Positions 37,578 to 46,409 are shown, counted from the first letter of the stretch. The stretch: DNA of 64,000 bases from Paenibacillus chondroitinus NBRC 15376 (GCF_004000765.1 NZ_BILW01000006.1:206154-270153); one strand, 5' to 3'. Numbers and translations: made by a program. Notes: a model not told the origin generated them from the sequence alone.

Positions 37578-38174
37578 TTAGCTGGAGAAAATATGTATGC
37601 TCAGTTCTTCTTTAAATCCAACTTTCGGATAAACACTCCGTCCCATTGGGGTTGCATGAATAACAGCCAAATTCACACCTTTTTGCTGCACAATGCCCAA
37701 TACATGAGCTAGCATAGTTCGGGCTATTCCTCTCGAACGATAGGCTTCTAATGTCGCAATACTATAAAAGCCTGCAACATCGCCCTCAGTAAAGGTCGTA
37801 AGTGTAGTTACGGGGACGCCATCCATATAACCAACATAATGTTGAACCGTGGTGATATCTTGATTTGGGCCATCCACAAACACTTTACAAAAAATATCGG
37901 CCATTGACTCTGGAACGTTATACCCTGCTAGTATGACCTTTCGGAAATCTTCAATCCCTTGAGGTTCCCGTACAGCTCGGACTTTCAGCCCCGGTAATTC
38001 CGGCAATTCCGAACGCCATTCTTTCAGAGAAAGCCCCATACCCGAAATGACGCCAACCTGGTGAAAATGATTAGCTGCAAGCGCTTGGTTAATGACTTCG
38101 TCCTGATTGTGCGAGGTGGTCAACCAGGCCAATTTATGGCCGCGATTATGGTAAAAGGATTTGATAGATGCCAT
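37578..38174 (-). CDS. GNAT-family N-acetyltransferase, probably N-terminally truncated
   Basis: A 198-residue protein with a GNAT core at about 90-190: LEAYRSRGIARTMLAHV is the acetyl-CoA loop (R/Q-x-x-G-x-A/G pattern) and NLAVIHATPMGRSVYPKVGF the typical end. The frame stays open 12 codons upstream of the ATG (NPEDE just before it) until a TGA at 38211-38213, and the sequence there still resembles the family, whose members are about 80 residues longer. There is no good ribosome site at the ATG. Either a shortened active enzyme or a pseudogene. Substrate unknown. Confidence 0.7.
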   Translation of the reverse strand: MASIKSFYHNRGHKLAWLTTSHNQDEVINQALAANHFHQVGVISGMGLSLKEWRSELPELPGLKVRAVREPQGIEDFRKVILAGYNVPESMADIFCKVFVDGPNQDITTVQHYVGYMDGVPVTTLTTFTEGDVAGFYSIATLEAYRSRGIARTMLAHVLGIVQQKGVNLAVIHATPMGRSVYPKVGFKEELSIHIFSS

Positions 38175-38236
38175 CTCGTCCTCGGGATTGATCTCTTCAG
38201 AGCGTTTGTATCATTTGACCCCAATAACTGAAAGAT

Positions 38237-38293
38237 TATCGGCCTGTAACCTATTGTTCCACAAAGGAACCAATAACTTCACAGGCCGATTAC
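38237..38293 (-). terminator. Large inverted repeat behind the SDR/NTF2 genes
   Basis: ATCGGCCTGT near 38239 pairs with ACAGGCCGAT near 38281, and inside it ATTGTTCC pairs with GGAACCAAT. On the minus strand it stands 30 bases after the NTF2-like gene and before the GNAT remnant, fitting a terminator, though no long T-run follows. Confidence 0.5.
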
Positions 38294-38325
38294 TTTATTC
38301 TATAGGGTTTTGGGCCGGACCATAT

Positions 38326-38667
38326 TTAAGGCAAGGATACTTGTAACTCATTAATTTTACCGCCAGACAGCTTAAATGTATGTTTTAAATAGAATGGACT
38401 GGGGAGATTAGTTTTATCAAAATCGCCGTCAAGCGACGCGATAACGGCGTACGCGCCATCATGTTCCGTGGCATCCGTTATGTCGAAGCGTACATGAGCA
38501 CCAAAGATATCGGTTTTACTCCAATTTCGAATGGCTTCTAACCCTCTAAACTCCCGATTATCGTCAAACACGTAAGCATTATCGTTAAATGCAGCGAGAA
38601 ATGAATCTAACTGTTCCTCGTTCGAAGCAGTGAAATATGCTTTTACGGAATCTGGTAATTGAATCAT
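38326..38667 (-). CDS. NTF2-like (SnoaL-fold) protein
   Basis: A 113-residue protein with an NTF2-like cone fold: N-terminal helices around VKAYFTASNEEQLDSFLAAF, then NAYVFDDNREFRGLEAIRNW and C-terminal strands (YLKHTFKLSGGKINELQV). Members act as small isomerases, hydratases or binding proteins. ATG at 38667 has AGGAGGAG just upstream; a longer reading would overlap the SDR gene. It lies 37 bases after the SDR gene and is co-transcribed with it. Confidence 0.85.
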   Translation of the reverse strand: MIQLPDSVKAYFTASNEEQLDSFLAAFNDNAYVFDDNREFRGLEAIRNWSKTDIFGAHVRFDITDATEHDGAYAVIASLDGDFDKTNLPSPFYLKHTFKLSGGKINELQVSLP

Positions 38668-38704
38668 ATAGAACTCCTCCTTTTTGTAAAAGAACAGATC
38701 AAAA

Positions 38705-39496
38705 TTAAACTGTCGGAATCGTACCGCCGTCAATAACGTACTCGCTTCCTGTAATGGAAGCTGAGCGATCGGATGCAAGGAAAGCTGCAAGTTCCGCTAC
38801 TTCTTCAGGTAGACCCGGACGACCGATTGGAATGCCTCCAAGCGAGTCCATAAGTTCCTCTAGCGCGGCTTCGCGACTACCGGCAACTGTCGCGATGCGG
38901 TCGATCATCCGATCTGCGGCTTCCGTCTGAATGAAACCTGGCGCAATCGTGTTGATCCGAATCCCCTTTGGCGAAAACTCATTAGACAAACCTTTGCTGT
39001 AATTGGTCAAAGCTGCTTTTGATGCTGCGTATGCTAAAGTAGTTTCATACAGTGGCAACCTTCTTTGAATAGAACTTACATGGATGATAACACCTTTTCC
39101 TTGCTCCACCATCATTGGTAGTAAATTTCTGTCCAATCGAACAGATCCAAGTAGATTCATATTCAAAGTTTCCAGCCAGTCTTCTTCAGTTAAGGCCAAT
39201 GCACCACCAGGAGGCGTCGAAGCACCTCCGACTGTATTGATCAGAATGTCGATACCGCCTAACTTTTCTTTCACAGCCTCAACCAGAAGCGCCGTGCCTT
39301 CCGGCTTCGTGATATCAGCTTGAATAAAGTGAACGCCAGGAATATCGTAATCCTCCGGGATTGTACGAGCCGTTGTGAGCACTGTGGCTCCAGCTTCGGC
39401 CAGACGCTTCACAATCGCATAGCCCATCCCTTTTGTTCCACCCGTTATTAATGCCCGTTTACCTTGAAATTCATGTTCGTAAGATGAAAAATTCAT
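38705..39496 (-). CDS. Short-chain dehydrogenase/reductase (SDR)
   Basis: A 263-residue NAD(P)-dependent oxidoreductase. The Rossmann motif TGGTKGMG is at about residues 18-25, NTVGG near 88, catalytic Ser in HVSSIQRR near 140 and YAASK near 155, so the active site is complete. The end (ITGSEYVIDGG) is typical of classical SDRs. ATG 39496 follows AAGGAGA on the minus strand. Substrate unknown; the NTF2-like partner gene suggests a small hydrophobic ketone or alcohol. Confidence 0.93.
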   Translation of the reverse strand: MNFSSYEHEFQGKRALITGGTKGMGYAIVKRLAEAGATVLTTARTIPEDYDIPGVHFIQADITKPEGTALLVEAVKEKLGGIDILINTVGGASTPPGGALALTEEDWLETLNMNLLGSVRLDRNLLPMMVEQGKGVIIHVSSIQRRLPLYETTLAYAASKAALTNYSKGLSNEFSPKGIRINTIAPGFIQTEAADRMIDRIATVAGSREAALEELMDSLGGIPIGRPGLPEEVAELAAFLASDRSASITGSEYVIDGGTIPTV

Positions 39497-39573
39497 TTTA
39501 TTATATCTCCTTTATATAAGTTAATTTGTTTTGACCACATCTATTAGCATATCCCTACAATAAATATAATTCT

Positions 39574-39603
39574 AATTGATTATAATAATTAAATTGATTA
39601 TAA
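39574..39603 (-). repeat. Two 12-bp direct repeats upstream of the SDR gene
   Basis: AATTGATTATAA occurs at 39574-39585 and again at 39592-39603, 18 bases apart start to start, about 80 bases upstream of the SDR start in an AT-rich 238-bp gap. It may be an operator for an unlinked repressor. The rest of the gap holds only weak promoter-like sequence. Confidence 0.45.
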
Positions 39604-39696
39604 ATATTCATGAATGGCCATGTATTAAGTCATAAGTACACTTCAAATTCAGATCATTATCATATATTTAACGTTTATTGAAGAAAATATATATGA

Positions 39697-39725
39697 TTGC
39701 CTGAAATTTGTCCTGATTTAGGCAA
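39697..39725 (-). terminator. Hairpin behind the MFS gene
   Basis: TTGCCTGAAAT (from 39697) faces ATTTAGGCAA (to 39725). On the minus strand it begins ten bases after the MFS stop codon. There is no strong T-run. Confidence 0.45.
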
Positions 39726-39734
39726 CTCCATACA

Positions 39735-40892
39735 TTAATTTGATACTTTGGCTACTGGGCGAATCGCGCGGATGGCAAGGATACCAGCAATAGCTACTCC
39801 AAGTGCACCAAACCATACAACAGAGCTTATTGGCATGCTTTTAAGCACAATACCGCCAAGACCTGCACCAATTGCCATGGATAGCTGCTGAGTGGAAGAA
39901 TACAAACTGATCATAATACTAGATGCTTCTGGAGCCTGACTCACAAGGTTAACCTGTTGAGTTGGACCAGAAGACCAAAGTGACAGTGACCAGAGAACAA
40001 GGACTAAGAGTACGGCGACAATAGAGTGGGCGCTTAGCGCAAGAAGTGCAAGAGAAATGGCGTGAATGATGAGTCCGGAAAGCAATGTTTTTCTTACACC
40101 CCATTTATCCGTTGCAGATCCACCCATTTTGGCTCCGATCATACTTGCAAAACCAAATAGGAATAAAGCCACACTAATCGTGCTTGTGCTCATATTGGCC
40201 ACGTTAAGGAGAAATGGCGTGATGTAAGTGAAAGCAATCGAGTATCCTAAAATCCAGAAGAAAATCACAACGAGTGCCATCAATATTTTTGGATTTTTAA
40301 GGAATGCGAGTTGTTTCATTAACGGTATAGGTGTTTCACCCTCCGTACGTGGAATAGCAGCCATCAAAATGAAAATAGCAACAAAACCAAGAATGCCCAA
40401 TGCAGCAAAGTTTAATTTCCAGTTCATATTCGCGGCAACCAGTCTTCCAAGCGGAATACCGATCACAAAGGATGTACTAAAGCCCATTACCACTGTAGAA
40501 ATAGCACTTCCGATCTTTTCAGGCTTTGCTAATTTCGTGGCCATTGTAATTGCTACAGTCAGGAAAATACCCGCGCTGAGAGCAAGCACTACTCTTGATA
40601 AAAGCAAAGGTAAGTATCCTGGCAGGAAAATAACCATAGCATTACCGATGACAAATGTAACAAGTGACGCAATAAGCAGCGTTCTTCTATCCATTCTAGC
40701 TGTTAAGGCTATTAGAATCGGTGTACCGATTGCGTAACTAAGTGAAAAGATAGAAATCAGCTGACCCGCGGAAGCAATAGATATTCCTGTATCTTTAGCA
40801 ATGATATCCAGGAAGCCAGCAATAACATATTCAGATGTTCCAACGAAGAAGGTAACTATCGCTAGAAGTAAAATTTTCAATGAGTTTGACAT
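39735..40892 (-). CDS. MFS transporter, AraJ/YdhP-like drug or sugar exporter
   Basis: A 385-residue membrane protein with about 12 hydrophobic helices. The start VTFFVGTSEYVIAGFL and the loop LTARMDRRTLL between helices 2 and 3 are the MFS motif A of the DHA1 (Bcr/AraJ) group. These are proton-coupled effluxers of drugs, sugars or metabolites. ATG 40892 follows AAAAGGGG. It is divergent from a LysR regulator, which probably controls it. Confidence 0.88.
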   Translation of the reverse strand: MSNSLKILLLAIVTFFVGTSEYVIAGFLDIIAKDTGISIASAGQLISIFSLSYAIGTPILIALTARMDRRTLLIASLVTFVIGNAMVIFLPGYLPLLLSRVVLALSAGIFLTVAITMATKLAKPEKIGSAISTVVMGFSTSFVIGIPLGRLVAANMNWKLNFAALGILGFVAIFILMAAIPRTEGETPIPLMKQLAFLKNPKILMALVVIFFWILGYSIAFTYITPFLLNVANMSTSTISVALFLFGFASMIGAKMGGSATDKWGVRKTLLSGLIIHAISLALLALSAHSIVAVLLVLVLWSLSLWSSGPTQQVNLVSQAPEASSIMISLYSSTQQLSMAIGAGLGGIVLKSMPISSVVWFGALGVAIAGILAIRAIRPVAKVSN

Positions 40893-41155
40893 GTTTATAC
40901 CCCTTTTATATAAAGTGTTAGTTCATAGCATCTAATTGGCAGCAGTGAACACACCTGTTTCGCTAATGGGTTAACAAACGATAAAATAGATAGAACTGCA
41001 TGAATGATCGTCCTTTCCAAGTAGATTTGTTTATGATGTGAACACCTTGTCCGCAACACCTGAATTATCATAACAATGTACATTCAATCAGTCTAATGCA
41101 TGATATCTATGTTTTATATTAATTATTTTCATGTAATCTACGATTTTACATACTA

Positions 41156-41184
41156 TTGCTTCAATGAAATACGGTATGTATGAT
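41156..41184 (+). promoter_or_regulatory. Promoter of the LysR gene
   Basis: TTGCTT at 41156-41161, 17 bases, TATGAT at 41179-41184. The rest of the 333-bp gap between the divergent MFS and LysR genes is AT-rich; I see no second clear promoter or repeat. Confidence 0.6.
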
Positions 41185-41225
41185 GATAACTGAAATTAGA
41201 TCGAGAATAGGCTTAGGAGGAATTT

Positions 41226-42101
41226 ATGGAACTTACACAATTAGAATATTTCCTGGAAGTTGCCCGAATGGAGCATTTAACAAAAGCGGCAGAATCATTA
41301 TCAGTTACACAACCCGCTCTAAGTCATTCGATATCAAAACTGGAAGTTGAGCTCGGTGTACCTTTATTTGAACGTAAGGGCAGAAATCTGCAGATTAATC
41401 GATATGGAACAATGTTTGCGAAGCGCGTGGAGACCATATTGAAGGAAGTGGAGCGTGGAAAACAGGAAATAGAAGAATACTCCAACCCTGATTCGGGCGT
41501 CATACATCTTTCGTATTTAAATATTCTGGGAGTTGATTTCATCCCACATCTTATTCGTGAATATCAGCAAGCCAATCCCAAAATAACTTTTAAGTTAACG
41601 CAAGGAGACAAAGGTTTGATTCTTGATGGGATTGAGAGCGGTGATTCGGATTTGATGATAACTTCTGAAAGACCTGTAGACGATACGTATGAATGGTTAT
41701 TGATTCTCTCGCTACCGCTGTATCTTATCGTTTCATCCCAGCACCCTCTTGCCAATAAGGAATCCATTAGCTTGAAGGAGATAACCGGTGAGCCGTTTGT
41801 AGGTTTAAAGAAAAATTGTACGCTAAAGGATTCGCTCTTGGCCCGTGTTCATCATATGAATTTCACTTTAGTTTCCACTTACGATGCTGAAGATTTGCCA
41901 ACAGTGGCAGGCTTCGTATCGGCAGGTCTTGGGGTATCTGTATTGCCAAAAACAGCTGGATTGGAACTGAAAGGCTTAAGATGGATCAAGATTGAGGAAA
42001 AAGGTTGGGTTTGGGAAGTTGGTTTACACTACAAAAAAAACAGATTCCTATCGCCGGCTGCTCAAAAATTCGTTAGCTATATGCAAGAAAAGTTTAATTA
42101 A
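41226..42101 (+). CDS. LysR-family transcriptional regulator
   Basis: A 291-residue regulator: winged helix-turn-helix at about 1-60 (HLTKAAESLSVTQPALSHSI), linker helix, then a two-lobed periplasmic-binding-like effector domain (~90-285). ATG 41226 has AGGAGG 6 bases upstream. By LysR habit it likely regulates the divergent MFS gene. Effector unknown. Confidence 0.93.
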   Translation: MELTQLEYFLEVARMEHLTKAAESLSVTQPALSHSISKLEVELGVPLFERKGRNLQINRYGTMFAKRVETILKEVERGKQEIEEYSNPDSGVIHLSYLNILGVDFIPHLIREYQQANPKITFKLTQGDKGLILDGIESGDSDLMITSERPVDDTYEWLLILSLPLYLIVSSQHPLANKESISLKEITGEPFVGLKKNCTLKDSLLARVHHMNFTLVSTYDAEDLPTVAGFVSAGLGVSVLPKTAGLELKGLRWIKIEEKGWVWEVGLHYKKNRFLSPAAQKFVSYMQEKFN

Positions 42102-42287
42102 TTCTTCTCTTTAGCTCAAACTGGCGTTGTGTTTCTCGTACATTACTTATTTTTATTAATATAATGAAAATTATAAATTATACAGTAGGAATTCGTGCGT
42201 GTATAGTTACTTTAGGAAAACGCATGTTTTCAATTGAGTTACTATGGGGCCTTTTAATATCCATTATGGAAAGGAATTGATGTTCCA

Positions 42288-42596
42288 ATGCCAGCTTACG
42301 TTATTTTTATCAGAGAGAAGACAACTAATATAGAAGAATTAAAAGTCTATGCATCTAAAGCACCGTCAGCCCTTCAAGGTCATTCATTGAAACCTCTTGT
42401 CATGTACGGTATGCATGAAGTCATTGAAGGACCGGAAGTAGAGGGAGCAGCTGTGTTGGAATTTCCAGGCATACAGGAAGCGAAGTCTTGGTACTACAGC
42501 CCTGCTTACCAAGATGCTGTTAAACATCGAATGAACGGTGGCACTTATCGAGGTATTATAGTAGAAGGTTTTTCGAAAGAAGGTTCGGAACAATGA
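42288..42596 (+). CDS. DUF1330 protein (dimeric ferredoxin-like fold)
   Basis: A 102-residue protein. The family pattern is clear: PAYVIFIREKTTN at the start, GPEVEGAAVLEFPG in the middle and AKSWYYSPAYQDAVKHRM. The family is of unknown biochemical role, related to small dimeric alpha-beta proteins. It overlaps the DinB-like gene by four bases (ATGA), so the two are coupled. Confidence 0.9.
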   Translation: MPAYVIFIREKTTNIEELKVYASKAPSALQGHSLKPLVMYGMHEVIEGPEVEGAAVLEFPGIQEAKSWYYSPAYQDAVKHRMNGGTYRGIIVEGFSKEGSEQ

Positions 42597-43048
42597 AAGA
42601 AGATTTCGTTTTCCACTTGTTTGACAAACAACTTGACGCTTTTATTGAATTGATGAACAAGTGCCCTGAAAATCAACGTAAAGTAATCCCTAATGGTTTT
42701 GAAACTAATCTTCATTGGCACTTAGGACATGTTCTTACTGTTACAGAGTACCATGTATTTGGTTCTATCGATCAACCACTTAATCTTCCAAAGTTATATC
42801 AAGAGATGTTCACATATAGTACAAAACCAGCAAATTGGACTAAAGAACCACCATCATGGGAGCGAGTGATTGCTCAGCTGGAAGAACTACGCAATCTGAT
42901 TCACCAATTATTAAACGGGAAGCTGGATATCCCGGTAAGAAATAATATTCTGAAAGCTAATAATTATAGAGAATTACTCTATGCTACGTCCCAACACTTA
43001 GCCACTCATACGGGTGTAGTTACAGCTATGCTTCAAATATTAATTTAA
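42593..43048 (+). CDS. DinB-family protein
   Basis: A 151-residue four-helix bundle protein with the His pattern of DinB/YfiT relatives: HWHLGH near residue 42 and QHLATHTG near the end, which can bind a divalent metal. Known members are thiol transferases or damage-induced proteins; this one has no assigned role. It starts inside the end of the DUF1330 gene. Confidence 0.85.
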   Translation: MKEDFVFHLFDKQLDAFIELMNKCPENQRKVIPNGFETNLHWHLGHVLTVTEYHVFGSIDQPLNLPKLYQEMFTYSTKPANWTKEPPSWERVIAQLEELRNLIHQLLNGKLDIPVRNNILKANNYRELLYATSQHLATHTGVVTAMLQILI

Positions 43049-43072
43049 ATATAACAGGCAGACCCATTGTTC

Positions 43073-43102
43073 AAAAAGCTTGAGAAATCAAGCTTTTTTA
43101 TT
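43073..43102 (+). terminator. Rho-independent terminator
   Basis: AAAAAGCTTGA (43073-43083), loop GAAA, TCAAGCTTTTT (43088-43098), then T's. Closes the DUF1330/DinB operon. Confidence 0.85.
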
Positions 43103-43104
43103 TG

Positions 43105-43375
43105 TATAGGGGAGTTTGTGCCAGCAATAGATGCGGCCGGCAAAAGATTCGAGGAAGAATTGAGCGTGCGAAGGCTATTTTAGCAGATGAGAAAACGAAA
43201 AAATCCAATAGGATTGTAATATTATGGTACCATATACAAGTGATTTGAGTGAATCAATATCAAGGGCAAGGTAGAAACAGGCGATATTAACGCTGTATTT
43301 CAGACCGATTTGTTAGGGAATAAGACAACAGTATCACATGGAGATATGCATCTATTTTTCAACTATAAAGAATAA
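43105..43375 (+). pseudogene. Decayed gene remnant(s) of unknown origin
   Basis: The 418-bp gap before the WYL gene has short coding-like stretches without starts. One frame from 43253 to 43375 reads 41 codons after a stop (INIKGKVETGDINAVFQTD... to NYKE) and another from about 43153 to 43248 reads GRIERAKAILADEK.... Neither is recognised. The rest of the gap shows nothing further. Confidence 0.3.
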
Positions 43376-43466
43376 GTAAGTATTGGCTGTCAATTCCATG
43401 CTAACGTGTAATTTGCTGTGGTAGAATAAGTAGATGGAGTGACAGGACGGACACGGGGGAACAGTA

Positions 43467-44414
43467 ATGAACAAGACCGATCGGCAGCTCGCCATAATGC
43501 TAGAACTACAACGGAGTAAAGTATTAAGAGCAGAAGATTTGGCATCGATATTTGAGACTAGCGTTCGGACAATATATCGCGACATACAAGCTCTAAGTGA
43601 AATGGGTGTTCCGATCCTTGGGGCTCCCGGCCAGGGTTACTCTCTAATGGAAGGTTATTTTCTTCCACCAGTCGGGTTTTCTGCTGAAGAGGCAGTAGCC
43701 GTGCTTATGGGTACTGACTTTATTGAACAGAGGTTGGATGGCGATTACGCAAGTGCAGCTAAGGCGGCTCGACGCAAAATTGAAGCTATTCTGCCAAAAA
43801 CGGTGCACGACGAGTCGATGCGCGTTCGGGAAACGATGCGGCTTCTTCAGGCCGGCGAGCCGGTAACTGGTTTGAGGGAAAAAGACTATCTCGGACAAGC
43901 GAGGCGGGCAATTATGGAGCGCCGCAAATTATGTATGACGTATCTGAAAAAAATGCCGGAAGCGGACGGCAATCGGAAGAGTACGCGTGAGATCGCTCCA
44001 TACGGATTGGCGCTAGTTCAGGGAAATTGGATTTTGATTGCACGTTGTGACTTGCGGCAAGAAATTCGGCATTTCCGGTTGTCGCGGATGACGGGGCTAA
44101 CCGTATTGGAGGATCGCTTTCTCATTCCAAACGGATTTAATCTTAACAACTACCGCCCGCCGGATGACCGTAACGAACGGGTGCTTGTTCTGGCTCATCC
44201 TGAAATTGCGGACAAAATCGCTGAGACTTGTCATTATTATATGGAATCGACTGAGGAGCGGAAGGACGGTCTTCTCGTCAACTTTCTTGTCCGACAGCCA
44301 GAGGAGCTGCTGTCTTATATCTTGGGCTGGGGCGGGAATGTCGAGGTGTTGGAACCGGAGTCTCTCCGACATCGCATTCGGGAAGAGGCCGAAAAAATCT
44401 TAAAACGCTACTGA
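43467..44414 (+). CDS. WYL-domain HTH transcriptional regulator (YafY/YobV type)
   Basis: A 315-residue regulator. An HTH_11 winged helix at ~1-60 (LRAEDLASIFETSVRTIYRDI), then a WYL domain (~140-240) ending in a helper region WCX (~245-315). WYL proteins sense nucleotides or nucleic acid ligands and often control stress or defence genes; the target here may be the DinB-like gene downstream. ATG 43467 has a weak ribosome site (GGGGGAA). Confidence 0.92.
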   Translation: MNKTDRQLAIMLELQRSKVLRAEDLASIFETSVRTIYRDIQALSEMGVPILGAPGQGYSLMEGYFLPPVGFSAEEAVAVLMGTDFIEQRLDGDYASAAKAARRKIEAILPKTVHDESMRVRETMRLLQAGEPVTGLREKDYLGQARRAIMERRKLCMTYLKKMPEADGNRKSTREIAPYGLALVQGNWILIARCDLRQEIRHFRLSRMTGLTVLEDRFLIPNGFNLNNYRPPDDRNERVLVLAHPEIADKIAETCHYYMESTEERKDGLLVNFLVRQPEELLSYILGWGGNVEVLEPESLRHRIREEAEKILKRY

Positions 44415-44440
44415 CACGCTATTGTCAGTAGCGTTTTGTT
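44406..44440 (+). terminator. Terminator overlapping the WYL gene stop
   Basis: CGCTACTGACA (44406-44416) pairs with TGTCAGTAGCG (44423-44433), followed by TTTTGTT. The stop codon TGA lies inside the 5' arm. Confidence 0.88.
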
Positions 44441-44487
44441 ATATTTGGATCATATCCAAGAATGAATGATGAGGAGTTGTTTGATTT

Positions 44488-45039
44488 ATGAGAAGTACAG
44501 CGGAAGCATTACAGGCATTTGAGACAACAGTAGGGCGTTATTTAATAGAACTGGAAAGCTTCGATATGGAGCAGCTGATAAAAAAACCGAACGAGGAGGA
44601 ATGGTCGATTGGTCAAATGTATATGCATCTAATTCAATCGGCACAATTCATGCATTTGCACAATGTTGATCAATGTTTGGCTGGAAGCGCAGCGACAGTA
44701 GACGCTATGCAGGAAAAAACGGAGAGGGGCAAGGGCGCCTTCGAACTGGGGAGTTTTCCTCCCGTGCGGATTCAGGTACCTGCTTCACCGCAATACACTC
44801 CGAAACAACCGGAAAGTAAGGAGCAGCTGAAGGAAAGCTTTCTCGGTATCGTGGAGCGGATGAAAAATACGGAATCCACTTTGAGTAAGGTACCCGAGAG
44901 CAGAAAAAACAGAAAAATTCTTCATCCCGGATTCGGCGCTCTAAACGCCAATGAGTGGTTTTTGCTTATAGAGATGCATTACAGGCATCATTTATCGCAG
45001 TTGGAGCGTTTGAAACAATTTTTGGGAAATAACGCATAG
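44488..45039 (+). CDS. DinB-superfamily protein
   Basis: A 183-residue four-helix protein with EEEWSIGQMYMHLIQS near residue 36 and MHYRHHLSQLERL at the C-terminus, the three-His layout of DinB metal sites. Start ATG 44488, with GAGGAG 14 bases upstream. It is distinct from the 151-residue DinB protein 2 kb upstream. Role unknown. Confidence 0.82.
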   Translation: MRSTAEALQAFETTVGRYLIELESFDMEQLIKKPNEEEWSIGQMYMHLIQSAQFMHLHNVDQCLAGSAATVDAMQEKTERGKGAFELGSFPPVRIQVPASPQYTPKQPESKEQLKESFLGIVERMKNTESTLSKVPESRKNRKILHPGFGALNANEWFLLIEMHYRHHLSQLERLKQFLGNNA

Positions 45040-45099
45040 AGGTTGGCGGTTAGATTATCGCTATCAGTTGTAGTGGATAAAATTGGTCAATAGGTATGA

Positions 45100-45125
45100 G
45101 GAAGGGCTGCCGCATGGCAGCCCTA
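45100..45125 (+). terminator. Rho-independent terminator
   Basis: AAGGGCTGCC, loop GCAT, GGCAGCCCT and ATTTC. The stem and the GGTATGA.GAAGGG lead-in are nearly identical to the terminator at 37499. Confidence 0.65.
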
Positions 45126-45282
45126 TTTCGCTAGGCACAGCATCGCTCAGTCTGATACTTGCTTTGGGATTGTCATCACTCCCACTAGTCAAAAGTTACT
45201 TGTACTCGGTTGACATCTTAATATGGTAAGATATTTCAAAGTAACGCTTGTGTGTAATTTATTTAGCATTTGGAGGATCAAA

Positions 45283-45600
45283 ATGAACATTAATGAATTT
45301 CAGTCATGGGTAAAGGATTATTACCAGCAGCGGAAATGGTTAGATTTGAATATCTTTATTCGAATTGGCTTTCTTGCGGAGGAAACTGGAGAAGTAGCTC
45401 GTGCCATTCGTGCATTGGAAATTGGGCGGGATCGGCCTGATGAAATTGAAGGCTCATATGAAGAGAACAAAGCTCATCTAACAGAAGAACTTGGAGATGT
45501 GCTGGGGAATCTGATTGTCATTGCAAATGAATACAATATATCCCTCGAAGATATAGTCGAGATGCATAAACAAAAACTTGGAACACGTTACTCATCATAA
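45283..45600 (+). CDS. MazG-like nucleotide pyrophosphohydrolase
   Basis: A 105-residue all-alpha NTP-PPase. The metal-binding ExxE...ExxD pattern is present: EETGEVARAI near 35 and EELGDVLGNL near 70. Such enzymes hydrolyse non-canonical or excess (d)NTPs to monophosphate. ATG 45283 has GGAGG upstream; the longer in-frame reading from 45223 has none. A TTGACA at 45210-45215 may be the -35, without a convincing -10. Probably one operon with the LOG-family gene 19 bases later. Confidence 0.88.
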   Translation: MNINEFQSWVKDYYQQRKWLDLNIFIRIGFLAEETGEVARAIRALEIGRDRPDEIEGSYEENKAHLTEELGDVLGNLIVIANEYNISLEDIVEMHKQKLGTRYSS

Positions 45601-45619
45601 TGAAAGGAGAGTTCAGCTA

Positions 45620-46201
45620 ATGAAATCAATCGCTGTATTCTGCGGCTCCAGTGAAGGGAGCTCTTCTATATATAAAGAAAATGCAGTTAAACTAGGACAT
45701 GAACTTGCCAAACGTGGGATTACGCTTATATATGGAGGAGCCAATGTAGGGCTGATGGGAGCTGTTGCTGATGCTGTATTGGAACAAGGGGGTCAAGTAA
45801 TTGGCGTACTCCCTCATTTTCTACAAAACCGCGAAATTGCGCATAAAGGTCTGACAGAGCTTATTATGGTGAATTCCATGCACGAACGTAAAGCTAAGAT
45901 GGCCGATATGGCAGAAGGATTTATTGCTCTTCCTGGCGGTCCTGGAACATTGGAAGAATATTTTGAAATTTTTACATGGGCTCAGTTGGGTTTGCATAAT
46001 AAGCCATGCGGACTGCTGAATATTAATCAATATTTTGATCCGCTTGTGTCGATGTTTGATAATATGGAACGCGAGCAATTCATGCAGCCCAAATATCGCT
46101 CGATAGTCATCGCTGAGCATACCCCGGAAGCTATTCTAGAGAAGTTTTCGACCTACTCGGCTCCCTCGGTTAAAACTTATCTCACTGAGCAGCGCACTTA
46201 A
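45620..46201 (+). CDS. LOG-family protein (TIGR00730, cytokinin-riboside phosphoribohydrolase-like)
   Basis: A 193-residue protein. The nucleotide-binding motif GGPGTLEE (PGGxGTxxE) near residue 99 and GGANVGLMG near 38 define the family, which cleaves ribose-5-phosphate from nucleoside monophosphates. ATG 45620 follows AAAGGAGAG; a longer reading would overlap the MazG gene. Pairing with MazG suggests clean-up of unusual nucleotides. Confidence 0.93.
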   Translation: MKSIAVFCGSSEGSSSIYKENAVKLGHELAKRGITLIYGGANVGLMGAVADAVLEQGGQVIGVLPHFLQNREIAHKGLTELIMVNSMHERKAKMADMAEGFIALPGGPGTLEEYFEIFTWAQLGLHNKPCGLLNINQYFDPLVSMFDNMEREQFMQPKYRSIVIAEHTPEAILEKFSTYSAPSVKTYLTEQRT

Positions 46202-46329
46202 TCCAAGGATAACGAAGTCAACCGTTGAATAAACATATATGAGATATTCTGGGATTTAACTAGTAATATGCAAAGAACAGAACGAAATACGCTCAAAGCG
46301 GATAGAAAGTTAGTTCAATATAGCAGATT

Positions 46330-46384
46330 AAAACCTCTCATTAGTAGAAAGACCTAGATTAAATAGGACTAATGGGAGGTTTTA
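46330..46384 (+). terminator. Long-stem terminator behind the LOG gene
   Basis: AAAACCTCTCATTAGT (46330-46345) pairs with ACTAATGGGAGGTTTT (46368-46383) with one mismatch; the loop is 22 bases. It works in either direction on paper. Confidence 0.65.
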
Positions 46385-46409
46385 TTATAAATAGGAAAGG
46401 AACAAGCCT

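Noticed and set aside
38076..38095. GCAAGCGCTTGG palindrome resembling a cre box
   Set aside because: Lies inside the GNAT coding sequence and lacks the required C near the end of the cre consensus.
40228..40737. 169-residue plus-strand open frame inside the MFS gene
   Set aside because: Low-complexity antisense reading of membrane helices; no ribosome site.
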